Part shown: piece by piece, positions 8,540-18,204 of the stretch | Layout of the letters: each line of letters begins with the position of its first letter | Numbering within the stretch: position 1 is the stretch's first letter | Assembly (NCBI GenBank): GCA_917880885.1 | Contig: OU862917.1 | Coordinates: 33,034,104 to 33,098,103, forward strand | From: Limnephilus marmoratus | Lineage: Eukaryota > Arthropoda > Insecta > Trichoptera > Limnephilidae | Direction of reading: 5' to 3' | Length of the DNA: 64,000 nucleotides | Translations under genes and position numbers: made by a program | Notes under the pieces: generated by a model | Told to the model about the DNA's origin: nothing | The model's input: the letters and a program-made list of their open reading frames with translations, nothing else | The model's database searches: none

Positions 8540-9263
8540 TGTTAGCGGACCTAAACGGGGGTCCCTACATTCTGCCGACAGACTAGCTCAGGTTTTAGTC
8601 AGCAGAGCGGGAGAGGCCCTCACCACCAGGGTGGTAGGATCTGTGAGGCGTGTGTGGGTCTTTCCTGAAATAAAGCTCAAATTTCTACGGGCTGGGAGAA
8701 GGCAGTGAAACCAGTAATCAGGGTAAACATCAGTTATATTGGGTAAAACACCTGCGTAAACACAATAATGCATACATAGTAATTCAGGGTAGCAACAAAA
8801 GTTATATCTAAAAAGGAGGAATCTGTCTCTATAATCTCTCTGGAAGGGCTATTTATCTCCGCGGTGAATTTACTGCGAACACACGCAAATAAGGGGGAAA
8901 ACAGCTTGGGTACTTACAGTGAGCGTTTGGACTCCTGTATCTTCCGTGTCGGGAAAGAGTTCGGCCATTCTTGGTATCGCAGTGTAACACTTAGCAAAAC
9001 ACGTTCCATTGTTTTCCGCGTGGAAACTTCTAGAATGAGCGCGGAACGGTCCCCACGCCATGCGTGCTTACTAGACCAGGAGCTACGGGTAAGTGGCGGT
9101 TGGTGGCTCGCTGCCGACGGTGGCTTGTTTGGGTTCCGCCGCCGGTAGCGCGCCGGGAAGCTAGCGGAGAGGGGGCGAAACTGTAGTTTGCGCAGTGGCG
9201 TGGTCTACAACTTGGGAGGAGGGGGCCGAGTAATTTGCAGGGGCGTATTTGTGTATCGTAACA
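8540..9263. mobile_element. Solo LTR with 4-bp target duplication
   Basis: The 724-bp segment begins TGTTAGCGG and ends ATCGTAACA, giving a TGTTA...TAACA inverted terminus. It is flanked on both sides by AGCT (8536-8539 and 9264-9267). Removing it and one AGCT restores the array unit CTACAGCTTTATCAAACC seen in neighbouring copies. That is the signature of LTR-retrotransposon integration followed by LTR-LTR recombination. Open frames inside (8864-9148 and minus 8870-9061) are incidental. Orientation and superfamily are not determined. Confidence 0.85.
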
Positions 9264-10445
9264 AGCTTTATCAAACCTTATAGAACTTTCCCGAACCTTT
9301 TACACTCACCCGCATACTCCACCACTCCTTTCAAAACTTTGTACAGTTTTATCGAACCTTCTAGAACTTTTTGGAACGTTTTAAACTCACCGACGTACTC
9401 CGCCACTCCTTTCAGAACTTTATACAGCTTTATTGAACCGTTTAGAATTCCGAAACTTCTAGGCTCACCGAAGAACTCCGTCACTCCTTCCAGAACACTC
9501 TACAGCTTTATCGAACCTTCTAGAATTTTTCGGAACCTTTTAGACTCATTGACATACTGCGCCATTCCTTTCAAAACTTTCTACAGCTTTATCGAACCTT
9601 CTAGAGTTTTTCGGACTCACCGAAAAACTCCGTCACTCCTTCAAGAACACTCTACAGCTTTATCAAACCTTTTATAACTTTTCGGAACCTTCAGATGCAC
9701 TGACATACTCCTCCACACCTTCCTGAACTTTTCAGAGTTTTATCAAACCTTCTTTTCCGGAACTTTCTAGACTCACCGACATACTCCGAAATTTCTTCCA
9801 GAACTTTCTACAGATTTATCGAACCTTGTAGAACTTTCCGGAACCTTAAAAATCACTAACATACCTCGCCATTCCTTCCAAAAATTTCTACTGCTTTATC
9901 GAACCTTACATAACTTTTCGAACCTTAAAAAATCACTAACACACTCCGCCATTCTTTCCAGAATTTTATACAATTTTATCGAACCTCATAGAACTTTCCG
10001 GAACCTTCTAGTCTCACCAAAATACTCCGCCACTCCTTTCAGAACACTCTACAGCTTTATAGAACCTTCTAAAACTTTACGGAACCTTCTTGACTCACCG
10101 ACATACTCCGCCATTCCTTCCAGAATTTTCTACAGCTTTATTGAACCTCATATAACTTTTCGCTAGACTTGCTGACATACTCCTCCACTCCTTCTACATG
10201 TACAGATTTATTGAACCTTCGAGTGCTTTTCGGAACCTTTTAGACTTATCGAAGAACTCCGCCGCTCCTTCCAAAATACTCTACAGCTTTTTCGAACCGT
10301 ACAGAACTTTCCGGAACCTTTTAGACTCGCTGACATACTCCTCCACTCCTTCCGGAACTTTCCAGAGTTTTATCGAATCTTCTAGAAGTTTCCGGAAATT
10401 TTTAGAGTCTTCTTAAAATTTCTAGAGTCTTCTTAGAACTTTCAG
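9264..10445. repeat. ~80-bp tandem repeat array, main block
   Basis: About 14-15 diverged units. Starts of the CAGCTTTATCGAACC block fall near 9262, 9344, 9425, 9503, 9584 and 9655, so the period is about 71-82 bp. A typical unit reads CAGCTTTATCGAACC, then TTCTAGAACTTTCCGGAACC, then TTCTAGACTCACCGACATAC, then TCCGCCACTCCTTCCAGAAC. The central part is an uninterrupted run of inverted GAA/TTC pentamers. Open frames such as 9249-9677 are translations of the repeat. Confidence 0.93.
10350..10442. promoter_or_regulatory. 19 contiguous HSE-type half-sites
   Basis: TTC or a one-base variant occurs at 10350, 10360, 10370 and so on to 10440. GAA or a variant occurs at 10355 and every 10 bp to 10435. 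Eleven of nineteen triplets are exact and the phase never slips. Such contiguous inverted nGAAn pentamers are the consensus for heat shock factor. Confidence 0.6.
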
Positions 10446-10619
10446 CCGTTATATCTTTAAAAGTACACCCTGTAGGAAAAAACGGGTCCCCTTATTCCCT
10501 AGGGGGAAAGAGATCTACCACACCATATAACTCCCTTGATCGTACGGGGACTCGCTTCTGAGTTTTTGTGTTCCGCACGTTTTTTCGGACTTTCTTTTAT
10601 AATATATATTAATTAATGA
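10446..10619 (-). mobile_element. Helitron-like terminal segment flanking the array
   Basis: The segment after the array (CGTTATATCTTTAAAAGTAC, CTACCACAC, GGGGACTCG) matches the same-position segment of the short Helitron (6961-7147), which suggests that both arrays belong to one element family. On the minus strand it would start TCATTAATTAATATATA after a host A, a possible Helitron 5' end. The other end has not been found. Confidence 0.5.
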
Positions 10620-11276
10620 TTTTGAACGTAGTTACTGCAAGGGCCCCTAAGGCGTCATTGGCGAGCAGATATCATCATCGCGACATAAAAAAATGTTTAA
10701 GTGTGTTTTCAAATAAAAATTGTGACAATATCATTTGAAATGTCAATATCATTTGAACTTATATGTATACGTTTGCAAAACTATGTAAACGAGGAATTGG
10801 CGGGTTTGCTACATAATTTGTTTGTGAATTATGACATTGAAATAAGTCTCTTTGCCTATAAGTAAATCGAGTCGGTTCTCTTAAATTGACTTCACTTAGG
10901 AGTTCGAAGCAAACGAACTCTGAATTTATTATATTAAAAAAAGAAACATAGGTCTCTTATCCTTCGCCGATCCTCAAGTGAATATACATATTTTTTTTAT
11001 TTTTTTTTTGTATTAAGGAGAAAAAACAGATTCAGATGTCAATTGACAAGAATATGCAAAACAATTAATAGAGAATTCACCTGCATCCAAACTATTTCTC
11101 ACGAATTAACATTAACAGCAGATAAAAACATACAAATATTTTAACCTTTAAATACGGAAAAGACGTATTTATATACATAAGTAAATATTATTTTACAAAT
11201 AGAGAGATGAAAAAAAATGCGCAATATCCTTATAAAAGTTTACAAATTGTTTTTGGAAAAATTTTGATAGTAAGAC

Positions 11277-11280
<4 letters not shown>
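10620..11280. other. Intergenic, no feature recognised
   Basis: AT-rich sequence with a short hairpin (GAGTTCG...CGAACTC near 10900) and poly(T)/poly(A) runs. Nothing resembles a gene. It abuts the (TA)n tail of the next LINE. Confidence 0.5.
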
Positions 11281-11312
<32 letters not shown>

Positions 11313-11378
11313 TAAAAAATAATGTCATACAGAAATTTAAAAAAAGAAAGGTAGTTAAAATTATAAACCAAGTAATGT

Positions 11379-14252
11379 CTAAGTTATTGTACTTTGTAGG
11401 AAAACAGCCTTTAATTTTCTACTAAAAGTACTGCGCGTATCAAAAAATAAGTCGGAATCCTTGAGGTTTTGATTTAGATTAAACGATTCGCACATTCTTC
11501 TGATTGGATCCCTGACACCAGCATTTGTACGCGTCCGGCTAATGTGGAATAAGTCGTTAAGCCTTGTTACTCTGGGTGGTATTTTGAAGTTTATTAGTTT
11601 CAGTAGGTCAGGACAGTCGATTACGTTATTGCAGATTTTATAAAGCGTCATGAGGTCAAGGTATGTTCGCCGGTTAGTTAGAGTGGAGACGTTATAATTC
11701 GAGAGCATATTTATGTACCCCCGTTTAGGTGCGCTCATTCTGTAATTTAGGTATTGCAGAAATTTCTTTTGAATACTTTCAATGTTGTCTTTATAGACAC
11801 CGTAAAGTGGTGTCCATATGGATGTGCAGTATTCAAGTTGAGTACGGACCAGCGTGTAGTAAAGTAGAAGATAAGTTTCAGGTTTTCGAAATTCGCGGCT
11901 GTTTCTGATGACAAACCCTAGCATGCGGTAAGCTTTATTCACAATATTCTCAATGTGCGCATCAAAATGGAGTTTAGAATCAAAAAGGACGCCTAGATCT
12001 TTTATACAGTGAACGCGCTCGAGTAAATAGTTACCAATACAATAATTGTGTATAATAGCGTTGTGATTTTTAGTGAAGCTTATTTGTTTACATTTGTTGT
12101 AACTTAGGTAAATTTTGTTTTCATTGCAAAATGCTTCGAACCTTACTAAGTCGCTTTGGATGAGCAGACAATCGTTTAAATTCCTAACAATGGCAAATAT
12201 TTTTATATCATCGGCGTACAAAAGAAATAAACAATGCATGAAACATTTAGTAACAGTGTTAATAAAAAGTATAAATAACAGCGGACTCAGGATTGACCCC
12301 TGTGGTACGCCAGAAGTAACTGGTTCCCACGTAGAAGTATGTCCTCGTAATGATACAGTTTGCCGTCTTTTTGTCAAATATGAGACAAACCAACGTAATA
12401 AGTTTCCCCTAATTCCGTTGAACATTATTTTTTTAATAAGAATAAGGTGGTCAACCTTGTCGAAAGCTTTTTTGAAATCGCAGTATATTGCATCTACCTG
12501 GTGGCCTCGATCCATGCTAGTGAATAAGAAATTTGAGTAAATTAGTAAATTACTCATGGTAGATTTGCCTTTTACAAACCCGTGTTGTTGTTCTGTAATT
12601 TTGGCGGCAAGCTGGGGATATATATTATCATGGACAAGTCTTTCCAAGAGTTTAGGGATCGCCGAGAGAATGGATATTGGCCTATAGTTTTCGACTTTTT
12701 GACGTGAGTCACTCTTATGGACTGGTATAATATAAGCCAACTTCCACCTATCAGGGAAAACCCCGTTACTCAGGCATTTATTAAATATTATGGTAAGTGG
12801 AACATACAGTGACGACGCAGCAGATCTGAGGAAAAATGCCGGTATTCCATCGTGACCCGCACCTTTGTTTATATCTAACGACTTTAAACTTGATAGCACT
12901 TCTTGTTCCGTTAGTTCAATGGTGTGAATGTACGTAAGTCCAGAGTCCCGAAACGAGGCCTCAAGTTGGTCAATGTTAATTGTGTCATTGATAGAGGAGG
13001 GTTCAAATGTTGACTTGAAGAACTCAGAGAACATATTACAGATTTCTTGGGCATCATTAGATTTGCGCCCTTCGTAGGACATAGTAGCAGGATATCCATC
13101 AGATGATTTTAATGAGGATATGTATGACCAAAAACATTTAATATTATTTTGCAATGAACTTTCGATGTTGTCGAAAAATAACTTTCGAGATTCACTAGCC
13201 AATTTTTTGTATGTAGCACCTTAGAAGGAAAATTTACGATAGTCAGAAAGACCTTTATATGTCTTCCATTTGAGCCAAACTTTATCTTTTTTTCGTGATA
13301 AACTAATAAGTTCGGGAGTAAACCATATGGGGAATTTGTCATTTCGTCGTGCCAATACTGGAATAAACTTATCAATTACATTGTTCATTATTAAATAGAA
13401 TCGATCAACTGCTTCTTCGGCTGATAAATTTGCGGTTTCAGATAACCAATCAATACAATTAATGTCGTTATTAATCTGAGTATAATCAGCTTTCCTGAAA
13501 TTGCGCCTACGCTCTTTTTTGTTATTGATTTTTGGTTGAGCGGGGGATATGTCAAATTCAAGGGCTGGGTGGTGTCTGTCCTCTGAAAGCAGAGGGTCGT
13601 TGCTACGTGTAACATTTGTTTCGCGACTATAGAATATGAGGTCTAAGTATTTTTCATTATGGTTAGGTATACAATTATATTGGTGCAAGTTCATCAATGA
13701 CATTATTTGAAGCAAATTTTGCGATGCAGCCGTGTTTGAGGAGGCGAGACCTTGACTGCAGCCTTCAGAAAATGACCAAGTAAGAGAAGGTAGGTTCATA
13801 TCTCCTATTACGCAAAACTTATTATTTGGCTCAGATGAAAATACAGATTCCAGGTTTTTGGAGAAAATATCATAAATCGTTGGTGGCGAGACAGGAGGTA
13901 TGTATACTGCACATATGATGAGATTGAAAGACCTTACCGGAATAGATACGAAGATTTGTTCAATTTGACTGTTTTCCCACTCATCGAGCCGGGAAGCTGC
14001 GAGCTCTTTGCGCACTGCTATCAGCACACCGCCTCCGTCCATCTTACCAGTAAGTATATGGTCCCTATCTCGTCTGAGCACCGTGTATCGCGAATCTATG
14101 AATTCAGCCGTATTTACACTTGCTACAAGCCATGTTTTAACTAGCACTATAACGTCATAATTATTCGATAATATATTAGTTAATAGCCCCTGAGTTTTGG
14201 TCCTAATACCACCACAGTTCTGGTAGTAAACGGAGATAGATGATGAGATCAT
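11379..14252 (-). pseudogene. LINE ORF2 (endonuclease + RT) with one stop
   Basis: Two frames, 14252-13221 and 13202-11379, are in the same reading phase and separated by a TAA at 13223-13221, so ORF2 is one ~957-codon gene with a nonsense change. The endonuclease part has VYYQNCGGIRTK, GGGVLIAV, VIGDMNLP and RHHPALEFDI. The catalytic glutamate in the ETWL box is lysine (VKTWL, codon at plus 14136-14138). RT follows with NYRPISILSAIPKLLE, YCDFKKAFDKVDH, GVPQGSILSPLLFILFIN and LLYADDIKIF, then the C-terminal domain. With the stop and the E-to-K change this copy should be inactive, though otherwise little decayed. Confidence 0.9.
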
Positions 14253-15370
14253 TTTGACTTATTCCACAATCGCGGGAGTGATACGTTATGTGGGACATAC
14301 AAGGTATCGAATTTACATATAAAACATAGATTACTCATTAGATTAAGGAGTATAAGATATGTCAACATTTTACAAAGTGAATTAATATGCAAGAAACATG
14401 ATATTGATATAAAGTTATAGGGGTATTGCGCAGTAAACAGAAATATAAAATAGCTTTGAAAAAAACAAATAAATAAGCAAGGGTGGAGAAAATTGGGAGA
14501 AAACGGGCATTGATGACAGCAGTAACACCTTTGTGGCAGGAGACATATATTTTGATGATCATGTGTGAAGATTTTTTTAAGGTCTTCCTCACGACGAATG
14601 GTGACCACCCTCGAGAGATCGTTCCTCTTCGCTAGAATACTGCCGTTCCGCACCCATACATATTTAAAGCCGCTGGCTTTTCCTGCGGTTCGGGTTTTCG
14701 CAAAAAGTATCTTATTTTTTAATGTCAGGTGCTCGTTAATATAAAAATTGGTGGTTGGAGCACCAAGTCCTAATTGTTCCGTGGTGAGGCCGCGGCGAGT
14801 CCTTGCCGCAGCGATGACATCATCACGGAGACGCTTTGTGGAGAGCTGTATGACAATGTTGCGTGGACGGTTGGAGGGCGACGAGTGACCGCGAGCGACG
14901 CGGTGCGCTGACACCACACAGGTACTTGGAAGCGGGACGTTAATTTTGGATCCTATTTTATCTATAAGGGTGATTAAATTTTCGCCCTTTGCCTCGGGAA
15001 TGCCATGGATGTCAATGTTGCACATCCTACTGCGCTGCTCCATTTCATCGTGTGCATCACGGAGTGACTGGACTTCTTGCCGGAGGTTGGTGTTTTCTTC
15101 TTGGAGAACGCTCACACATTCCAGAATTTTTGCGTACTGCTCCTTCCATTCATTAGACAGCGCATCTAATTTTAGCTGAACTGCATCAATTGCTTTCTTG
15201 TTTTCAGTCCGCATGGTTTCGAGTTTCGACTCGAAAAAATTGATGAGCGAGTCAGTGTCAATATTTATTATTGACTGATGCGCCGATGGTGAATCCATAG
15301 GGCCGAGCGGGGCTGCTAGAGGTGAGGAAGCCGCTTTCTTTGCACTGCAAACCTTGCGTGATTTAGACAT
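14249..15370 (-). CDS. LINE ORF1 (RNA-binding, FP-like domain)
   Basis: 373 codons. Residues ~38-115 form a coiled coil (SLINFFESKLETMRTENKKA onwards, rich in E/K/L heptads). The C-terminal conserved region shows IDIHGIPEAKGENL (about 120-133), the VVSAHRVAR block, and FYINEHLTLKNKILF...KYVWVRNGSILAKRN (about 209-247), matching the FP25K-like domain found in insect LINE ORF1 proteins, which is thought to act in RNA binding and RNP assembly. The last ~110 residues are hydrophobic, cysteine-rich and unlike the family, perhaps translated spacer. The stop overlaps the ORF2 start as ATGA, a layout that permits termination-reinitiation. Confidence 0.85.
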   Translation of the reverse strand: MSKSRKVCSAKKAASSPLAAPLGPMDSPSAHQSIINIDTDSLINFFESKLETMRTENKKAIDAVQLKLDALSNEWKEQYAKILECVSVLQEENTNLRQEVQSLRDAHDEMEQRSRMCNIDIHGIPEAKGENLITLIDKIGSKINVPLPSTCVVSAHRVARGHSSPSNRPRNIVIQLSTKRLRDDVIAAARTRRGLTTEQLGLGAPTTNFYINEHLTLKNKILFAKTRTAGKASGFKYVWVRNGSILAKRNDLSRVVTIRREEDLKKIFTHDHQNICLLPQRCYCCHQCPFSPNFLHPCLFICFFQSYFIFLFTAQYPYNFISISCFLHINSLCKMLTYLILLNLMSNLCFICKFDTLYVPHNVSLPRLWNKSK

Positions 15371-15729
15371 TTTATTTCTTTGTTTGTGGGTAGGTTTTTG
15401 CGGTTGTTCAGAAATACCCCTTTAGTTAAAAATGATTATAACTTAACTTATTTGTCTATGACTTCGAAACACCTTTGAACAAATTCAATGATTTGAAAAT
15501 TCAAATTCAAAAATTCAAAACATAAATTGTTTATGGTTTACAATGACGGTAAATTGTCGTAATTTTTCAGGGCAAGATACAGAGTTATTTTTCACTACCA
15601 CTATGAAATACACTGTTATTATGTTTAATATTTCACTGTTTTAAGTGTTTCGACTATGATTAGTCTATTAATGTTCTAAAATGTCACTACTTTGCTAATT
15701 AAATTTTGATCTGTCAGAATCAGCTGTTG

Positions 15730-15770
15730 ATTGAGTTCAGTTGTCCATAGAATGGACAACTGAACTCAAT
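15730..15770. repeat. Perfect 18-bp hairpin
   Basis: ATTGAGTTCAGTTGTCCA (15730-15747) is followed by TAGAA and its exact reverse complement (15753-15770). It lies upstream of the LINE 5' region in otherwise AT-rich DNA. It could be the whole of a tiny foldback repeat or a transposon footprint. Confidence 0.85.
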
Positions 15771-16019
15771 ATTTTAAGGTATTTAATAAAAAGTGTGCTT
15801 AATTTGTTCTTAAGGGGATAATTATTTTAAAATTGATAAATCCTAAAATCTTTCTGAATTCTTTTGACATTTTTATTGAATGAATTTTACCGTGAAGTGA
15901 TTGATCAAATGGTGGAATTATACTCTAATTGGCTACGAACAATTGAAATTTTCATGACAGGAATTGAATTTAAGTTTTTAGTGGTTCTCTGTAAAAAGCC
16001 TAATATTTATGTTCTTGGT

Positions 16020-16175
16020 ATTGTTTTTATTGACTAAGGCTTAATCCCGCTAAAGTTATATGCTCATTTAGCCAAGTTTCCAAATATCGTGTGGGGTGGT
16101 GGGAGAAATTGTTTTAAGTTTTTGTAGTTTTGTTCTCATCCCACGAACATTTTGGTAGTACCCAACTTAAATGAT
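16020..16175 (-). pseudogene. LINE endonuclease N-terminal fragment
   Basis: Minus strand from about 16162 reads YYQNVRGMRTKLQKLKT, the start of an APE-type LINE endonuclease. After one frameshift it reads ETWLNEHITLAGLSL near 16080-16030. Only this ~150-bp stretch is recognisable. It is not contiguous with the LINE at 11.3-15.4 kb. Confidence 0.75.
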
Positions 16176-16539
16176 ATATATGATTTTTTGGTACATTTTT
16201 CACTATTGTTATAATGGTTTCCCAATCAGTTTTTGTCGTGTCAAACTCTTTTCATACACCAGACATTTCATTTCTTTTCAGCTCCGTTAGATTTTGATTA
16301 ATTATTTTGATACCATTTGATTGAGGAATATTTTCCTTGTTTGGTGCCAGATTTGTAGTTATAAAATAATGGGCCTGATCTTATCAGTTTTTCTTAGACC
16401 GAGTCTATAAATTTTAGATATATTTAACTTTAATGAAATATATATGATGAGGATGTGAATAGTAGAAGGAGTCGAGAACGCCCGAGGAAGACATAGCAAG
16501 ATCGAATTCCTTAACACGTAAATTTTGAACAATATTTCT

Positions 16540-16920
16540 TATTCAATTTTACCCCGAGCAACGCCGGATTCACTTCAGCTAGAATATAGTATATATATAC
16601 ACTTCAGCTAGAAAGAGAAGGGCGGGGGCGGGCTAGACGGCTGCTATGTATGTATGTGTGTGTACATGTATGTAGTATGTATCAGAACAGACATCGTCTA
16701 GTGAGGCGGTTTACTTACTTGTTTGTATTCTTTAATATTATATCAATTAACAGTATTAACACTTCAGCTAGAAAGAGAAGGGTCGGGGGCGGGCTAGACG
16801 GCTGCAATGTATGTATGTGTGTGTACATGTATGTATTATGTATCAGAACAGACATCGTCTAGTAAGGCGGTTTATTTACTTGTTTGTATTCTATAATATT
16901 ATATCAATTAACGCCTGGGT
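16540..16920 (+). repeat. Helitron 3' end with 160-bp tandem duplication
   Basis: CCCCGAGCAACGCCGGATTC leads into CACTTCAGCTAG (16571-16582), a typical insect Helitron 3' terminus. CACTTCAGCTAG recurs at 16600 and 16760. The two latter copies head near-identical ~160-bp units containing a TATG/TGTG-rich stretch. The open frame 16650-16862 simply translates this repeat. The 5' end of the parent Helitron was not found. Confidence 0.7.
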
Positions 16921-17165
16921 TGCCGGCATAAATAAATAAATAAACTTATTCCATCAGTTTATTTGGGCCCTTATTGTTTAGTTGTTTATAGGAGCCATCT
17001 TCCCGATAATTAAATTACGAGTTTAGCGGTCGCCGCGCCGTGAGAACCTGCATAAGTTAAACTTCCGAACAACTTCCGTGAGCATTAATTAAAAGTAAAT
17101 AATCTATCAGTTGACATTTCTTCAGTTTGTAAGGCCAAAGAGTTTTGTTCTTTCTTTAACGCTAA
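16921..17165. other. Spacer with (AATA)n tail
   Basis: ATAAATAAATAAATAAAC near 16930 looks like a retroposon 3' tail after CGCCTGGGTTGCCGGC. The rest has no recognisable feature. Confidence 0.4.
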
Positions 17166-17561
17166 AGGCTCGATGACACCCGGCGAGTTTACAAGCTACT
17201 ATCTACTAAGTTTAAAAGCGGGTAAATCGGCGAGTGAGATTGTCATGATGACACACAAAACTGTCCACTCGCTCAGAAGCGTAGGAAACTGAGGTCGCTG
17301 CTAGCGCCAGTAACAAGAATAACGACGCCTGCGTTAACTAATTCTTCAAATGTTTGACAGTCGAAATCAGCTGTTTATCGGAAGCCATGTTGGAAACATA
17401 AATAAACCAATCACGAGTAAGCGGAGCAAGCGTGTAGGCGAGTAAAGTTGACGACCTTTCAACTTTTCGTAGATTTTCAACAATCTGCTAGTCACTGCTA
17501 GTTAGCAAGTAACACGATTACACTGGGCGAGTTTACTAACAGATAGTGAATTTCCCAGATA

Positions 17562-18165
17562 CAGTACTGTTCGAATTAATGTGAACACAAGTGTAGAATT
17601 AGAAAAAATAATATATATTCTTTATTGAAGAAAAAAATACAGAAACAATTACAATTATTTTTTTTAATACGAAGTGTGTCCTACCTTAACTTTTATAACT
17701 TCTTGTACACGGTTTGGCATAGAATCAACATTTTTTTTTACAATTTTCTGATATTTGCGTGTCTCTAAATTACTGCCTCAATCAGCTTTGTTTTTGTTGT
17801 GCTTGTCTTGCTTTAACTATAGCCCACCGATTTTCAATTGGATTAGGATCCGGAAAGTTACCTGGCTATTCAACGTATGTAATTTTTTTGTCTTTGAAAT
17901 ATTAACAATCTTCGTGCGTTTTTAAAGAGAAATATCCATCTTTCAAAATTAGAAACAAAAGGTTTAGTTAAGTTTACCTCTGCAAAAAAAACTCTAATTC
18001 TAAAAAATTACTAAATTTAACGTATCTGTAGCTTGGTGTCTCGTAACTCACTGAACGATAGAACATAAACACAAATGGCCGCAATTACAATATGCTTCAT
18101 ACAACTGCAAGAACAAGTGTAATTGTGCTAATTATCACGTGTTCACATTAATTCGCACAGTACTG
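17562..18165. mobile_element. Nested Tc1/mariner-like relic
   Basis: 29-bp inverted ends including the TA target (TACAGTACTGTTCGAATTAA at 17560, complement ending 18167) differ at one position. TA flanks fit the Tc1/mariner family. The interior is only ~600 bp and holds a broken transposase end, so it is an internally deleted copy inserted in the outer TIR element. Confidence 0.8.
17665..17930 (-). pseudogene. Tc1-like transposase C-terminal relic
   Basis: Minus strand reads PGNFPDPNPIENRWAIVKAR near 17865-17805, matching the SPDLNPIEN-W block holding the last catalytic acidic region of Tc1 transposases. It is followed by a decayed SMPNRVQEVIK-like end near 17725-17690. There are several stops and frame changes and the DNA-binding and upstream catalytic parts are absent. 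Confidence 0.75.
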
Positions 18166-18204
18166 TAGTAGCTTGTAAACTCGCCGTGTGTCATCGAGGC
18201 TTAA

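Larger units (their letters stand above)
11281..15420 (-). mobile_element. Nearly full-length two-ORF LINE
   Basis: On the minus strand the element has a 5' UTR of uncertain extent (above 15370), ORF1, an overlapping ORF2, a short 3' UTR and a (TA)15 microsatellite at 11281-11310 as 3' tail. CR1/Jockey-like elements end in short repeats of this kind. ORF1 has an FP-protein-like C-terminal region, as in several insect LINEs. The copy is intact except for one in-frame stop and one active-site change in ORF2. Confidence 0.85.
17166..18201. mobile_element. TIR element with TAA target duplication
   Basis: 35-bp terminal inverted repeats (left AGGCTCGATGACACCCGGCG..., right its complement with two mismatches) are flanked by TAA at 17163-17165 and 18202-18204. 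A 3-bp TWA duplication and this size suggest a PIF/Harbinger-like non-autonomous element. No transposase of its own is present. A Tc1-like element (17562-18165) sits within it close to the right TIR, leaving a core of about 430 bp. Confidence 0.75.

Noticed and set aside
9249..9677. 142-codon open frame (and overlapping ones) in the 80-bp array
   Set aside because: Periodic translation of the tandem repeat. No start context or domain, and copies are out of frame with each other.
9264..10445. Regular short repeats resembling a CRISPR array
   Set aside because: Units are diverged and contiguous, without constant repeats and unique spacers, and the window is eukaryotic.
16650..16862. 70-codon cysteine/valine-rich frame
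   Set aside because: Translation of a TATG/TGTG minisatellite within the 160-bp duplication.
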